NCBI RefSeq assembly: GCF_023061185.1
Contig: NZ_JAKGAK010000004.1
Span: 1-64,000, forward strand
Length of the DNA: 64,000 bases
Origin: Chromohalobacter beijerinckii
GTDB taxonomy: Bacteria; Pseudomonadota; Gammaproteobacteria; Pseudomonadales; Halomonadaceae
Reading direction: 5' to 3'
Shown: positions 16,196-26,098 of the stretch, one piece after another
Layout of the letters: every line of letters starts with the position of its first letter
How positions within the stretch are numbered: the stretch's first letter is position 1
Notes under the pieces: generated by a model
The model's input: only the letters and a program-made list of their open reading frames with translations
The model's database searches: none
Told to the model about the DNA's origin: nothing
Translations under genes and position numbers: made by a program

Positions 16196-17917
16196 TTGAC
16201 GGAAAGCAGCCTTTCTATCAGCTTCGGCCAGGCATTCGTGGCACCGGATCGGCGTCGCCATCGCAGTTCGATGTCGGTACAGATACCCGGTGGCTCGCAG
16301 TTGTCCGCCAAGGGCGCCTGCGCCCTGATCAGTGATTCAACCTGGCGCAATGCCATCGCCAAGCAAGCCGGAGACCTGAGCGTACGAGGCTTTCTCGCCG
16401 ATTACTACTCGACGCCGGAGCATTGGGACGTCAAGACATCGGCCCATCGCGTGTTGCGTGCCCTGAATGGCTGGAGCTATAGCCAAAGCGCCTATATCGA
16501 AGGCGGCAGTTATATCTGTTCACTATCGGCCATGGTGTTCCGCCGTCGTGAGATGCACCTGTTCCACATGGGCGACACCTTGGTGTTCCGTCTGCGAGGC
16601 GCCGAATTCGAGCAATTGTCACGCGACCACGTCACCGACCTGGGCGGCTATCGCTATCCGTCACGTGCGTTGGGCATGGATGGTAGTCTCGACATCGATT
16701 ACGTGACGGATTCGCTCAAGCAGGGCGACCTTTTTCTTTTCACCACCCAGGCCGTACGCGGCACCCTGTTGCCCTCGGACTTCGTACAATTGATCCGTGC
16801 CGATGTCAGCGATCTCGATGCGACCTGCGAGCGCTTGGCCGAGGCAGCGCTGTCCCGCGCGCAGGAACGCGGTTACGGCGGCGATCAGTTCTGCTTCCAA
16901 CTGGTGCGCATCGACCGACTGCCCGAGGAAGTCGAGCCCGAGCATCCCGTGCCATTGTATGGTGACTTGCCGGTGCCCCCTGAATTGACGCCTGGAGAGC
17001 GTCTCGATGGGTTTGAGGTGCAGGAGGTGTTATCGCGGACGGCCAAGTCGCGTGTCTATCGCGTGCATGATGCGCGCAACGAGCGCGAGATGGTGATGAA
17101 GGCCCCGAGCCCGGAGCTATCGCTGCGCAATGCCTACCAAGAGCATTTCGCGCTTCAGCAGTGGATCGTGCAGCGGGTCAACTCCCCGTTCGTAGCCAAG
17201 GTTGTGGACCCCGTCCGCCCGCGTCGCTATCAGTATTATCTGCTCGATTACATCAAGGGCGAATCGCTCAGCGATTGGGCGCTGCGCCACCCTCAGGCGA
17301 GTCTCGAGGCACGCCTGGATTTGGCGCGGCAGTTGGTGAAGGCGGTGCAGGCCTTGCATCGCCGCGATGTGTTACATCAAAACATTCACCCCGATAACCT
17401 GATGGTCGATTTACATGGGCAACTGGTGCTGACGGATTTCGGCGCTTGCCATTTGCGTGAAAGCGACAGCCAGCAAGCTGCGCGGGAACTGGCCCGTCAG
17501 GTGGGGTTAAATGAGCACAGCGCACCGGAATACGCACTGGATACCGAAGTAGGGCGGCGCAGCGATCAATACGAGCTGGCCTCGACCATCTACTGGTTGC
17601 TGACCGGACATCAGCCCTATGCGCTAGCGCCTAACGAATTGCGCAGCCATACCGACCTCGAGCGCATGAGCTATACCAATGCGCGTCGCTACAACCCCGC
17701 CATTGACGCCGCACTCGATGGTGCTCTGAGGCGCGCGCTCGACCCTCAGCGTGCGCTGCGGTTTCGCCGCCTGGGTGAGTTCGCCTACTACCTGCGCACG
17801 TCCAGGCGGAGCGAAGACGGCGTAGCACGTCAGTCTTGGCAGACGCCGGCCACGCTGTGGAAAGCCGTGGCCGGTGTGCTGTTGCTGTTGTTATTGCTGT
17901 CGTGGTGGTTGGGGTGA
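16196..17917 (+). CDS. PP2C-like / Ser-Thr kinase-like fusion, both sites degenerate
   Basis: 573 aa from TTG 16196, chosen for AAGGAG 7 nt upstream. Residues 1-240 match the PP2C-type phosphatase domain of bifunctional kinase/phosphatases (RGFLADYYSTPEHWDVKTSAHRVL, HMGDTLVFRL 124-133, GDQFCFQLVRID 229-240). Residues 272-540 are a protein kinase fold: Lys302 in VMKAP, catalytic loop HQNIHPDN (394-401), DFG 414-416, APE 443-445. A membrane anchor closes the protein (about 553-572). Oddities: the phosphatase lacks the early NxD metal motif, has TTQAV for the usual TDGV (183-187) and DQ for DN (230-231); the kinase has Asn396 where the catalytic Asp belongs. Both activities may be lost, leaving a membrane scaffold or ligand sensor. 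It stands alone between two minus-strand genes. Confidence 0.85.
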   Translation: MTESSLSISFGQAFVAPDRRRHRSSMSVQIPGGSQLSAKGACALISDSTWRNAIAKQAGDLSVRGFLADYYSTPEHWDVKTSAHRVLRALNGWSYSQSAYIEGGSYICSLSAMVFRRREMHLFHMGDTLVFRLRGAEFEQLSRDHVTDLGGYRYPSRALGMDGSLDIDYVTDSLKQGDLFLFTTQAVRGTLLPSDFVQLIRADVSDLDATCERLAEAALSRAQERGYGGDQFCFQLVRIDRLPEEVEPEHPVPLYGDLPVPPELTPGERLDGFEVQEVLSRTAKSRVYRVHDARNEREMVMKAPSPELSLRNAYQEHFALQQWIVQRVNSPFVAKVVDPVRPRRYQYYLLDYIKGESLSDWALRHPQASLEARLDLARQLVKAVQALHRRDVLHQNIHPDNLMVDLHGQLVLTDFGACHLRESDSQQAARELARQVGLNEHSAPEYALDTEVGRRSDQYELASTIYWLLTGHQPYALAPNELRSHTDLERMSYTNARRYNPAIDAALDGALRRALDPQRALRFRRLGEFAYYLRTSRRSEDGVARQSWQTPATLWKAVAGVLLLLLLLSWWLG

Positions 17918-17947
17918 GGCCATAAGAGTTGTTGAGTCAGCGTCGGC

Positions 17948-19402
17948 TCAAGCCTGATCTAGCTTCTGCTTGAGAAGGCTGTTGACCTGTTGCGGGTTGG
18001 CGGTACCGCGCGAGGCTTTCATGACCTGGCCCACGAAGTAACCGATCATCTTGCCGCGCTTGGACTCGTCGGCTTCGCGGTACTGGGCGACCTGAACTGG
18101 GCTGTCGGCGATGACCTGGTCGATCATGCCTTCGATGGCGCCGGTATCGGTGACCTGCTTGAGCCCGCGTGCCTCGATGATGGCGTCGGCACTGTCTTCC
18201 TCGCCGTCCCATAGCGCCTGGAAGACCTGCTTGGCGGCCTTGCCGCTGATGGTGTCGTCCATGACGCGCTGAATGAGGCCACCGAGCTGCTCGGCCGTGA
18301 CCGGGCTGTCGCCGATTTCCAGGTTTTCGCGGTTGAGGTTGGCCGAGAGTTCGCCTTGCACCCAGTTGGCGGCTTGCTTGGCGTCGCCGCAGACATCCTT
18401 GACGGCTTCGAAGTACTCGGCCATGGCACGGCTCGAGGCCAGCACGCCGGCGTCATAGGCGGACAAGCCCAGCTGGTTTTCGAAGCGGCGGCGCTTTTCG
18501 CTGGGCAGCTCGGGCATGAGCGCGCGCTGGTGATCGACATAGGCACCGTCGAGCGTCACCGGAAGCAGGTCGGGGCAGGGGAAGTAACGGTAGTCGTTGG
18601 CTTCCTCCTTGGTGCGCATACCGCGCGTCTCGTCGCGTTCCGGGTCGAACAGTCGCGTTTCCTGCACGACCTGACCGCCATCTTCGATGAGTTCGATCTG
18701 GCGCTCGACCTCGAAAGCGATGGCCTTCTCGACGAAGCGAAACGAGTTGACGTTCTTGATCTCGGCGCGGGTGCCGAAAGCGGCCTGCCCCTTGGGACGT
18801 ACCGAGACGTTGACGTCGCAGCGCATCGAGCCTTCGGCCATGTTGCCGTCGGAGATACCGAGATAGGTAACGATGGCGTGCAGCGCCTTGATATAGGCGA
18901 CCGCTTCCTTGGCCGAGCGCATGTCGGGCTCGGAGACGATCTCCAGCAGCGGCGTGCCGGCACGGTTGAGATCGATGCCGGTCATGCCGTGATAGTCCTC
19001 GTGCAGCGACTTGCCGGCATCCTCCTCGAGGTGAGCGTGATGAATGCGGACGCTGCGCGTCGAACCGTCGTCGAGGGTGATCTCGACCTTGCCGGGGCCG
19101 ACGATGGGCTGCGCCATCTGGCTCGTCTGATATCCCTTGGGCAAATCCGGATAGAAGTAGTTTTTGCGCTCGAACAACGAGGTCTCGGGGATCTCGGCGT
19201 CGACGGCGAGACCGAATTTCACCGCCATCGCCACGGCGTTTTCATTGAGCACTGGCAGTACACCGGGCATGCCGAGGTCGACGGCGCACGCCTGGGTGTT
19301 GGGCTCGGCACCGAAGGCGGTGGACGCGCCGGAGAAGATCTTGGACTGGGTGGCGAGCTGAACGTGGACCTCGAGCCCGATCACGGTTTCCCACTGCATC
19401 AT
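17948..19402 (-). CDS. gatB: Asp/Glu-tRNA amidotransferase subunit B
   Basis: 484 aa. Activates misacylated Glu-tRNA(Gln) or Asp-tRNA(Asn) with ATP for amidation. Seen: [21 protein letters not shown] with the cradle start, [27 protein letters not shown] and the C-terminal YqeY-like helical tail binding tRNA. Its start overlaps the gatA stop by 4 nt; last gene of gatC-gatA-gatB. Presence implies indirect Gln-tRNA or Asn-tRNA formation. Confidence 0.97.
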   Translation of the reverse strand: MMQWETVIGLEVHVQLATQSKIFSGASTAFGAEPNTQACAVDLGMPGVLPVLNENAVAMAVKFGLAVDAEIPETSLFERKNYFYPDLPKGYQTSQMAQPIVGPGKVEITLDDGSTRSVRIHHAHLEEDAGKSLHEDYHGMTGIDLNRAGTPLLEIVSEPDMRSAKEAVAYIKALHAIVTYLGISDGNMAEGSMRCDVNVSVRPKGQAAFGTRAEIKNVNSFRFVEKAIAFEVERQIELIEDGGQVVQETRLFDPERDETRGMRTKEEANDYRYFPCPDLLPVTLDGAYVDHQRALMPELPSEKRRRFENQLGLSAYDAGVLASSRAMAEYFEAVKDVCGDAKQAANWVQGELSANLNRENLEIGDSPVTAEQLGGLIQRVMDDTISGKAAKQVFQALWDGEEDSADAIIEARGLKQVTDTGAIEGMIDQVIADSPVQVAQYREADESKRGKMIGYFVGQVMKASRGTANPQQVNSLLKQKLDQA

Positions 19403-20859
19403 GCCATCTCCTTGCCGAATGCCGGACGCTTGAGGTGCCAGTCGGTGGCCTGCTGGAATTGATGCGCCACGCCGAGCAGCTGGGCCTCGGCGAAGTGCGG
19501 AGCCAGCACCTGGAGGCCTACGGGGCGGTTACCGGCAAAGCCGGCCGGAACGCTGATGCCCGGAATGCCGGCCAGGTTGACGGCGATGGTGTAGATATCC
19601 TGCAGGTACATCGAGACCGGATCTTTCTGCGCGCCGAGGTCGAAGGCCGGCGTGGGGGCGGTCGGCCCCATGAGCACGTCGACTTCGTCGAAGGCGTCGA
19701 GAAAGTCCTGGCGGATCAGGCGGCGCACTTGCTGTGCCTTGAGGTAGTAGGCGTCGAAGAACCCTTCGGACAGCGTGTGCGTGCCGATCAGGATGCGCCG
19801 CTTGACCTCTTCGCCGAAGCCTTCGGCCCGCGTGCGCTTGTAGAGGTCCTCAAGGTCGGTCGGATCCTCGCAGCGGTGGCCGAAGCGCACGCCGTCATAA
19901 CGCGACAGGTTGGACGATGCCTCCGCCGGTGCGATGACGTAGTAGGCAGGAATCGCCAGGTGCGTGTGCGGCAGGCTGACTTCGCAGACCTTGGCGCCGA
20001 GCGACTCGTAGACCTTGATCGCTTCACGCACGGCGGTTTCGACCTCGGGGTCGAGCCCGTCGCCGAAATATTCCTTGGGCAGCCCGATCTTGAGGCCGGC
20101 CAGCGAGGTGTCGAGCTCGGCGGAGTAGTCGGGCACCACGCGTGCCACGCTGGTGGAATCGCGAACGTCGTGGCCAGCGATGGTTTCGAGCAGCAGGGCA
20201 CAGTCGGCGGCGGTGCGTGCCATGGGACCGCCCTGGTCGAGGCTCGATGCGTAGGCCACCATGCCGTAGCGCGACACGCGCCCGTAGGTGGGTTTCAGGC
20301 CGGTAATGCCGCAAAAGGCGGCCGGCTGACGAATCGAGCCGCCGGTATCGGTGCCGAGCGCTGCCGGTACCAGGCCCGCCGCCACGGCCGCGGCGCTACC
20401 GCCCGAGGAGCCGCCGGGTACGGCGCTCAAGTCCCAGGGGTTCTTGACCGGGCCATAGAAGCTGTTTTCGTTCGACGAGCCCATGGCGAACTCGTCCATG
20501 TTGGTCTTGCCGAGGCTGACGCCACCCGCCTGGCGGATCTTCTCGACGACCGTGGCGTCATAGGGCGCGACGAAGCTGTCGAGCATCTTCGAGCCGCAAC
20601 TGGTGCGTACGCCCTGGGTGCAGAAGATGTCCTTGAGCGCCAGGGGCAGGCCGGCAAGGGCGGCGGCATCGCCGGCTGCGCGTGCCTGGTCGGCGGCGTC
20701 GGCGTCGGCCAGGGCCTGCTCGGTGGTCACGCTGATGAAGCTGTTGAGGTCGCCGTCGAGGCGCTGTATGCGATCGAGCGCCGACTGGCACAGCTCACGG
20801 CTGGAGAACTCGCCTGCTTGAAGGCCGGCGGCAAGCTCCGTGAGGGTCTTGTCATGCAT
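19399..20859 (-). CDS. gatA: Asp/Glu-tRNA amidotransferase subunit A
   Basis: 486 aa from ATG 20859 ([20 protein letters not shown]), the start that matches family N-termini, with AGGAG 12 nt upstream; a GTG at 20904 overlapping the gatC stop would add 15 unlikely residues. Amidase-signature enzyme that releases ammonia from glutamine. The Ser-cisSer-Lys triad is in place: Lys76 (ALKD), Ser151 (GGSSGGS) and Ser175 ([10 protein letters not shown]). Central gene of the gatCAB operon. Confidence 0.97.
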   Translation of the reverse strand: MHDKTLTELAAGLQAGEFSSRELCQSALDRIQRLDGDLNSFISVTTEQALADADAADQARAAGDAAALAGLPLALKDIFCTQGVRTSCGSKMLDSFVAPYDATVVEKIRQAGGVSLGKTNMDEFAMGSSNENSFYGPVKNPWDLSAVPGGSSGGSAAAVAAGLVPAALGTDTGGSIRQPAAFCGITGLKPTYGRVSRYGMVAYASSLDQGGPMARTAADCALLLETIAGHDVRDSTSVARVVPDYSAELDTSLAGLKIGLPKEYFGDGLDPEVETAVREAIKVYESLGAKVCEVSLPHTHLAIPAYYVIAPAEASSNLSRYDGVRFGHRCEDPTDLEDLYKRTRAEGFGEEVKRRILIGTHTLSEGFFDAYYLKAQQVRRLIRQDFLDAFDEVDVLMGPTAPTPAFDLGAQKDPVSMYLQDIYTIAVNLAGIPGISVPAGFAGNRPVGLQVLAPHFAEAQLLGVAHQFQQATDWHLKRPAFGKEMA

Positions 20860-20900
20860 GGAAGAATATGACTCCTGGTTCGAATCCTGACGAGGCTGCT

Positions 20901-21188
20901 TCACTCGACGACTCGCGGAACGAGATAAAGACCATCGGTAACGGCCGGTGCACAGGCCTGGAAGCGTTCTCGCTGGCTATGTTCGGTCACCTCGTCGGGC
21001 CGTAAGCGCTGGGTGGCATCCAGCGGATGCGCCAATGGGATGATGTCTTGAGTGTCGACGGCCTGAAGTTGATCGACCATCTTCAGGATGCGGCTCAAGT
21101 CGTCGACATAACCGGTTGCTTCGTCCTCACTCAAGCCGACGCGGGCCAAATGGGCGGCACGGAGCACGTCTGCATGTTCGATCGCCAT
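20901..21188 (-). CDS. gatC: Asp/Glu-tRNA amidotransferase subunit C
   Basis: 95 aa. GatC wraps around GatA and links it to GatB. Family pattern: [34 protein letters not shown], then DVxPLAHP-type [10 protein letters not shown] and the closing LYLVPRVVE. First gene of gatCAB. A GC-rich 8-bp hairpin (21212-21219 with 21228-21235) lies in its 5' region, 24 nt before the start codon. Confidence 0.95.
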   Translation of the reverse strand: MAIEHADVLRAAHLARVGLSEDEATGYVDDLSRILKMVDQLQAVDTQDIIPLAHPLDATQRLRPDEVTEHSQRERFQACAPAVTDGLYLVPRVVE

Positions 21189-21304
21189 ATCGTTTGCCTT
21201 TTATGGATACTGCGCGGCGCGTGTCATCGCCGCGCCAATGAAGCTCTGACGCCGGGAATAACCCTAGAATTTACCATATCTGGCGAGCGCTGACAGGCCT
21301 TTGC

Positions 21305-21333
21305 TTGCCGCGCCACCCCCGCGATGGTACCGT
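21305..21333 (+). promoter_or_regulatory. Candidate mreB promoter
   Basis: -35 TTGCCG (21305-21310), 17 nt, -10 TACCGT (21328-21333), 46 nt before the mreB ATG in the gap divergent from gatC. Imperfect -10, so tentative. Confidence 0.3.
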
Positions 21334-21369
21334 TTGCATCCGCACAGGGTTCCGGTCTGGACTAGGTGA

Positions 21370-22416
<1,047 letters not shown>

Positions 22417-22539
22417 CGCACCCGGGCGCTTGCCATGTTAGCGCCGATACGCTTGCCTGGCAGCCACGCGCGATACGAGTGGCTGCCAGCGTGTGTCCGG
22501 TCGTGATGAGTCTTGCGTCCTGTCTGCGGAGGAAGGCTT

Positions 22540-23463
22540 ATTAAACCCCTATTTTCGCATGGCCCGGTGCCCAGCTACCGCATGTTGCTATGTGCGGTGG
22601 CCGCCTTCTCATTGATGTTCGCGGAGCATCGCCTACCCTTCATGGACGATGTGCGCTCGCAATTGACCACCGTGGTGGCACCCGTGCAATGGGCAGTGAG
22701 TCTGCCTAGCGAGGGGTTGTCCTGGGCGGCGCTGGTCTTTTCGGATCAGCGTGCCCTGGTGGATGAGAATCAGCGCTTGCGTCAGCAGTTGCTGACGTTA
22801 TCGCATCGCGTTCAGCGTATGGCGAACTTGACGGCGGAAAACGTGCGTCTGCGAGAGTTGCTGAATGCTGCGCCGCGCGATGAGGTGCCTTATATCACGG
22901 CTGAGTTGTTGTCGTTGGATTCCGACCCTTTCACCCAGCAGATGGTAATTGGGCGTGGGCGTCGTGATGGTGTCTATGTCGGGCAACCTGTCATGGATGC
23001 CTCTGGCTTGATCGGTCAGGTCATTGCCGTATCCGCGTATACGAGTCGCGTACTTATGGTCAGCGATGCTAATAATGCCGTGCCGGTGCAGGTCAATCGC
23101 AGTGGACAGCGTTTCATCGTCCAGGGCTCTGGTGACCTCGATACTTTGAATGTGCTCAATGTGCCGGCGACCGCCGACCTCCAGCAGGGTGACCTGCTCA
23201 CGACGTCGGGCTTGGGCGGACGTTTTCCCGAGGGCTATCCTGTCGCGGAGATTACACGGGTAAACAGGGATGGCCAGCATTCTTTCGCGAGCGTCGAGGC
23301 GCGTCCGCTTGCGCAACCCGAGCGCTCACGGCATTTCTTGCTGCTGTTTCCCTCGCCTGCGGCGGCGGCCGTCACCAGCGACGTCAATATCGAGGCCGCA
23401 TTGCACTTGATGGATGGTGGGGCGGGAAAAATGCCCAACGAGCTTGAGAAGGCGCGCCCATGA
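22540..23463 (+). CDS. mreC: Rod-shape protein MreC, probable AUU start
   Basis: Periplasmic scaffold linking MreB filaments to wall synthases. One membrane segment (SYRMLLCAVAAFSLMFAEH), a coiled coil (DENQRLRQQLLTLSHRVQRMANL) and the beta-barrel core with GLIGQVIAVSAYTSRVLMVSD. Family proteins begin IKPLF; here that block is preceded by ATT at 22540, which has GGAGGA exactly 6 nt upstream, while the alternatives fit worse: TTG 22513 has the Shine-Dalgarno inside its frame, and GTG 22567 or ATG 22582 lack a site and would cut into the conserved start. About 307 aa from ATT. Overlaps mreD by 4 nt. Confidence 0.92.
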   Translation: MKPLFSHGPVPSYRMLLCAVAAFSLMFAEHRLPFMDDVRSQLTTVVAPVQWAVSLPSEGLSWAALVFSDQRALVDENQRLRQQLLTLSHRVQRMANLTAENVRLRELLNAAPRDEVPYITAELLSLDSDPFTQQMVIGRGRRDGVYVGQPVMDASGLIGQVIAVSAYTSRVLMVSDANNAVPVQVNRSGQRFIVQGSGDLDTLNVLNVPATADLQQGDLLTTSGLGGRFPEGYPVAEITRVNRDGQHSFASVEARPLAQPERSRHFLLLFPSPAAAAVTSDVNIEAALHLMDGGAGKMPNELEKARP

Positions 23464-23942
23464 TGCGCTTGCCAGGACTACTCATGATCTGGTTCACCCT
23501 GCTGGTGAGCTTGTGCTTGCAAGTCATGCCACTGCCCGATGCATGGCTGATGTGGCGTCCCAATTGGCTTGGTCTGGCATTGGCTTATTGGTGTATTGCT
23601 GCCCCCCAGCGCGTCGGTGTCTTCCATGGTTTCGTGCTCGGCTTACTGCTGGATCTGATCGAGGGAACGCCCTTGGGCCAGAACGCTTTGGCGTTGTCGC
23701 TGCTCACCTACTTGTGTCTCTTGCTCTATCAACGCCTGCGTGCCTATTCCATCTGGCAACAGGCCGTCCTACTGTTCGTGTTGCTGGGCTTGATCCAACT
23801 GATCGAGCAATGGCTGCGCACGATTTTCGGCCCGGTGTCTATTCATCTAGCCTTCTTGCTGCCCGCGCTCATAGGCGCTGCCCTGTGGCCATGGTTGTTC
23901 ACCATGATGCAAGTACTACGGCGCCGCTTGAAAATCGTCTGA
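23460..23942 (+). CDS. mreD: Rod-shape protein MreD
   Basis: 160 aa, strongly hydrophobic with five to six membrane segments; conserved LMWRPNWLGLALAYWCIAAPQRVGVFHGFVLGLLLDL and LGQNALALSLLTYLCLLLYQRLR. Inner-membrane partner of MreC in the elongasome. ATG overlaps the mreC stop by 4 nt. Followed 54 bp later by maf. Confidence 0.95.
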   Translation: MMRLPGLLMIWFTLLVSLCLQVMPLPDAWLMWRPNWLGLALAYWCIAAPQRVGVFHGFVLGLLLDLIEGTPLGQNALALSLLTYLCLLLYQRLRAYSIWQQAVLLFVLLGLIQLIEQWLRTIFGPVSIHLAFLLPALIGAALWPWLFTMMQVLRRRLKIV

Positions 23943-23996
23943 CCTTGCTGCCTTTATCTGCGTACCCTCTGCCACCCAAGCCGTGAGGAAAAGCAT

Positions 23997-24599
23997 ATGT
24001 CCACACCCCAGGGGGCGTCGTTGCGCCTGGCATCGGCTTCGCCGCGTCGCCGTGAGCTGTTGGCTTCGATCGGCATCGAGGTCGAAGTAGCGCCGGCGGA
24101 TATCGATGAGACTCCGCGGTCGGAGGAATTGCCTGCCGCTTATGTGGAGCGCCTTGCGAGAGACAAGGCGCAGGCCGGTGCGGCGGGAACGTCGCTGCCC
24201 ACATTGGGGTCCGACACAGCGGTGGTGTTGGGGCAGCGCATCTTGGGGAAACCGCGTGATCGCGAAGATGCCGTTGCCATGCTTACGGCGCTGTCGGGCA
24301 GCACTCATGAAGTGATGACTGGCGTCGCGGTGACAGGGCCGTGTGGAATGTTGTCGACCTACGTGACGACCCGGGTGACACTGCGTCCGCTCGCAGCGCA
24401 CGAGATCGATGCGTACTGGCATAGTGGTGAGCCCGTCGACAAGGCCGGCGCCTATGCCATACAAGGGCTAGCGGCGATCTTTGTCGAGCGCATCGAAGGT
24501 AGTCACTCCGCAGTAGTCGGGCTACCGCTTTTCGAGACCGCCAAGTTATTGACGCGCCAAGGTGTCTCGCTGTGGGGCGAGCGCTTGGCTGTGCCATAA
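23997..24599 (+). CDS. maf: Maf nucleotide pyrophosphatase (YhdE type)
   Basis: 200 aa. House-cleaning enzyme that hydrolyses dTTP, UTP and modified pyrimidine nucleotides. Maf signatures: [17 protein letters not shown] (11-27), [16 protein letters not shown] (catalytic Asp), [18 protein letters not shown] and [29 protein letters not shown]. Position between mreD and rng is the E. coli yhdE position. Confidence 0.95.
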   Translation: MSTPQGASLRLASASPRRRELLASIGIEVEVAPADIDETPRSEELPAAYVERLARDKAQAGAAGTSLPTLGSDTAVVLGQRILGKPRDREDAVAMLTALSGSTHEVMTGVAVTGPCGMLSTYVTTRVTLRPLAAHEIDAYWHSGEPVDKAGAYAIQGLAAIFVERIEGSHSAVVGLPLFETAKLLTRQGVSLWGERLAVP

Positions 24600-24630
24600 T
24601 GCCGACAGATTATCTGGTTAGGGGCAACGC

Positions 24631-26094
24631 ATGAGCGGCGAGGTACTGATCAATTTGACGCCCATGGAGACACGCGTCGCCGTGGTCGAGAACGGTGTCT
24701 TGCAAGAAGCCTTCATCGAACGCAGCCGTCGGCGTGGCATTGTGGGTAATATCTACAAGGGCAAGGTTGTACGTGTACTGCCGGGCATGCAGGCTGCCTT
24801 CGTGGATATTGGGCTCGAGCGGGCGGCCTTCATTCATGTCAACGAAGTCGTTGCGCCCAACGCGAACATCGATGAACACACCACGATCTCGCACTTGCTC
24901 CAGGAAGGGCAGCCATTGGTCGTGCAGGTCACCAAGGATCCCATCGCATCGAAAGGGGCGCGTTTGACCACGCATCTGTCGGTGCCGTCGCGCTATCTGG
25001 TGTATATGCCCGACTCGCCACATACGGGTGTCTCCCAGCGTATCGAGGATGAGGGCGAACGCGAACGACTCAAGACGTTGATCGAAACCTCTCAGGCAGC
25101 AATGCACGATGAAGTGCCCGGGGGCGTGATCATCCGCACTGCTGCCGAGGGTGTGGGACAAGAAGAGCTGGCGACCGACATGCATTTTTTGTTGCGGCTC
25201 TGGCGCAAGGTCGATGAGCGTCGGCTTAACGCCACCCCGCCGGCTCTTCTTTATGACGACCTGCCGTTATTTATCCGTACGTTACGCGACGTGTTACGTG
25301 CTGACATTGAGCGCGTACGAATCGATTCGCGCGAAAACTACGCCAAGCTCAAAGAGTTCGCCAAGGAATTCATGCCCGATGTCGAGTCGTGCATCGAGTA
25401 CTATCCAGGCGAGCGTCCGCTGTTCGATCTTTACAGCGTCGAGGACGAGATCCAGAAGGCTCTGGGCCGCAAGGTACAGCTCAAATCGGGCGGTTACTTA
25501 GTTATCGACCAGACTGAGGCGATGACCACCATCGATGTCAATACCGGCGGTTATGTGGGGCATCGTAACCTCGAGGAGACCATCTTCAAAACCAACCTCG
25601 AGGCAGCCACGGCGATCGCGCGTCAGCTGCGGCTACGCAACCTGGGTGGCATCATCATCATCGATTTCATCGACATGGAAGAGCTCGAGCACCAGCGCCA
25701 GGTTCTGCGTGTTCTCGAGAAGGCACTGGAACGCGACCACGCCAAGAATAAGCTGACCGGCGTGACCGAACTCGGCTTGGTGCAGGTGACGCGCAAGCGC
25801 ACTCGCGAAAGCCTCGAGCAGACCTTGTGCGAGCCTTGCTTGACCTGCCAGGGACGCGGAACACTCAAGACACCGGAGACCGTGTGCTACGAGATATTTC
25901 GGGAAATCCTGCGCGAAGAGCGTGCTTACAGCCCGGAAACCTACATGGTGCTGGCTTCTCAGGGAGTGGTCGATCGCCTGCTCGACGAAGAATCGACAGC
26001 GGTGGCGGACCTGGAAGCTTTCATTGGCAAGACGATTCGCTTTCAGGTCGAAGCCCACTATTCCCAGGAGCAGTACGACATCGTGCTGATGTGA
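24631..26094 (+). CDS. rng: Ribonuclease G
   Basis: 487 aa, RNase G length without the long RNase E tail. Matures the 16S rRNA 5' end and turns over some mRNAs. N-terminal S1 domain (GNIYKGKVVRVLPGMQAAFVDIGLERAAFIHVNEV), catalytic Asp residues in TTIDVNTGGYVG and IIIDFIDMEE, and the zinc-link CEPCLTCQGRG near residues 403-413. Last gene before yhdP, which starts 5 nt after its stop. Confidence 0.97.
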   Translation: MSGEVLINLTPMETRVAVVENGVLQEAFIERSRRRGIVGNIYKGKVVRVLPGMQAAFVDIGLERAAFIHVNEVVAPNANIDEHTTISHLLQEGQPLVVQVTKDPIASKGARLTTHLSVPSRYLVYMPDSPHTGVSQRIEDEGERERLKTLIETSQAAMHDEVPGGVIIRTAAEGVGQEELATDMHFLLRLWRKVDERRLNATPPALLYDDLPLFIRTLRDVLRADIERVRIDSRENYAKLKEFAKEFMPDVESCIEYYPGERPLFDLYSVEDEIQKALGRKVQLKSGGYLVIDQTEAMTTIDVNTGGYVGHRNLEETIFKTNLEAATAIARQLRLRNLGGIIIIDFIDMEELEHQRQVLRVLEKALERDHAKNKLTGVTELGLVQVTRKRTRESLEQTLCEPCLTCQGRGTLKTPETVCYEIFREILREERAYSPETYMVLASQGVVDRLLDEESTAVADLEAFIGKTIRFQVEAHYSQEQYDIVLM

Positions 26095-26098
26095 GCCC

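Noticed and set aside
18356-20871. Long plus-strand frames (368 and 478 codons) opposite gatB and gatA
   Set aside because: Both mirror intact amidotransferase genes; the long length follows from codon bias.
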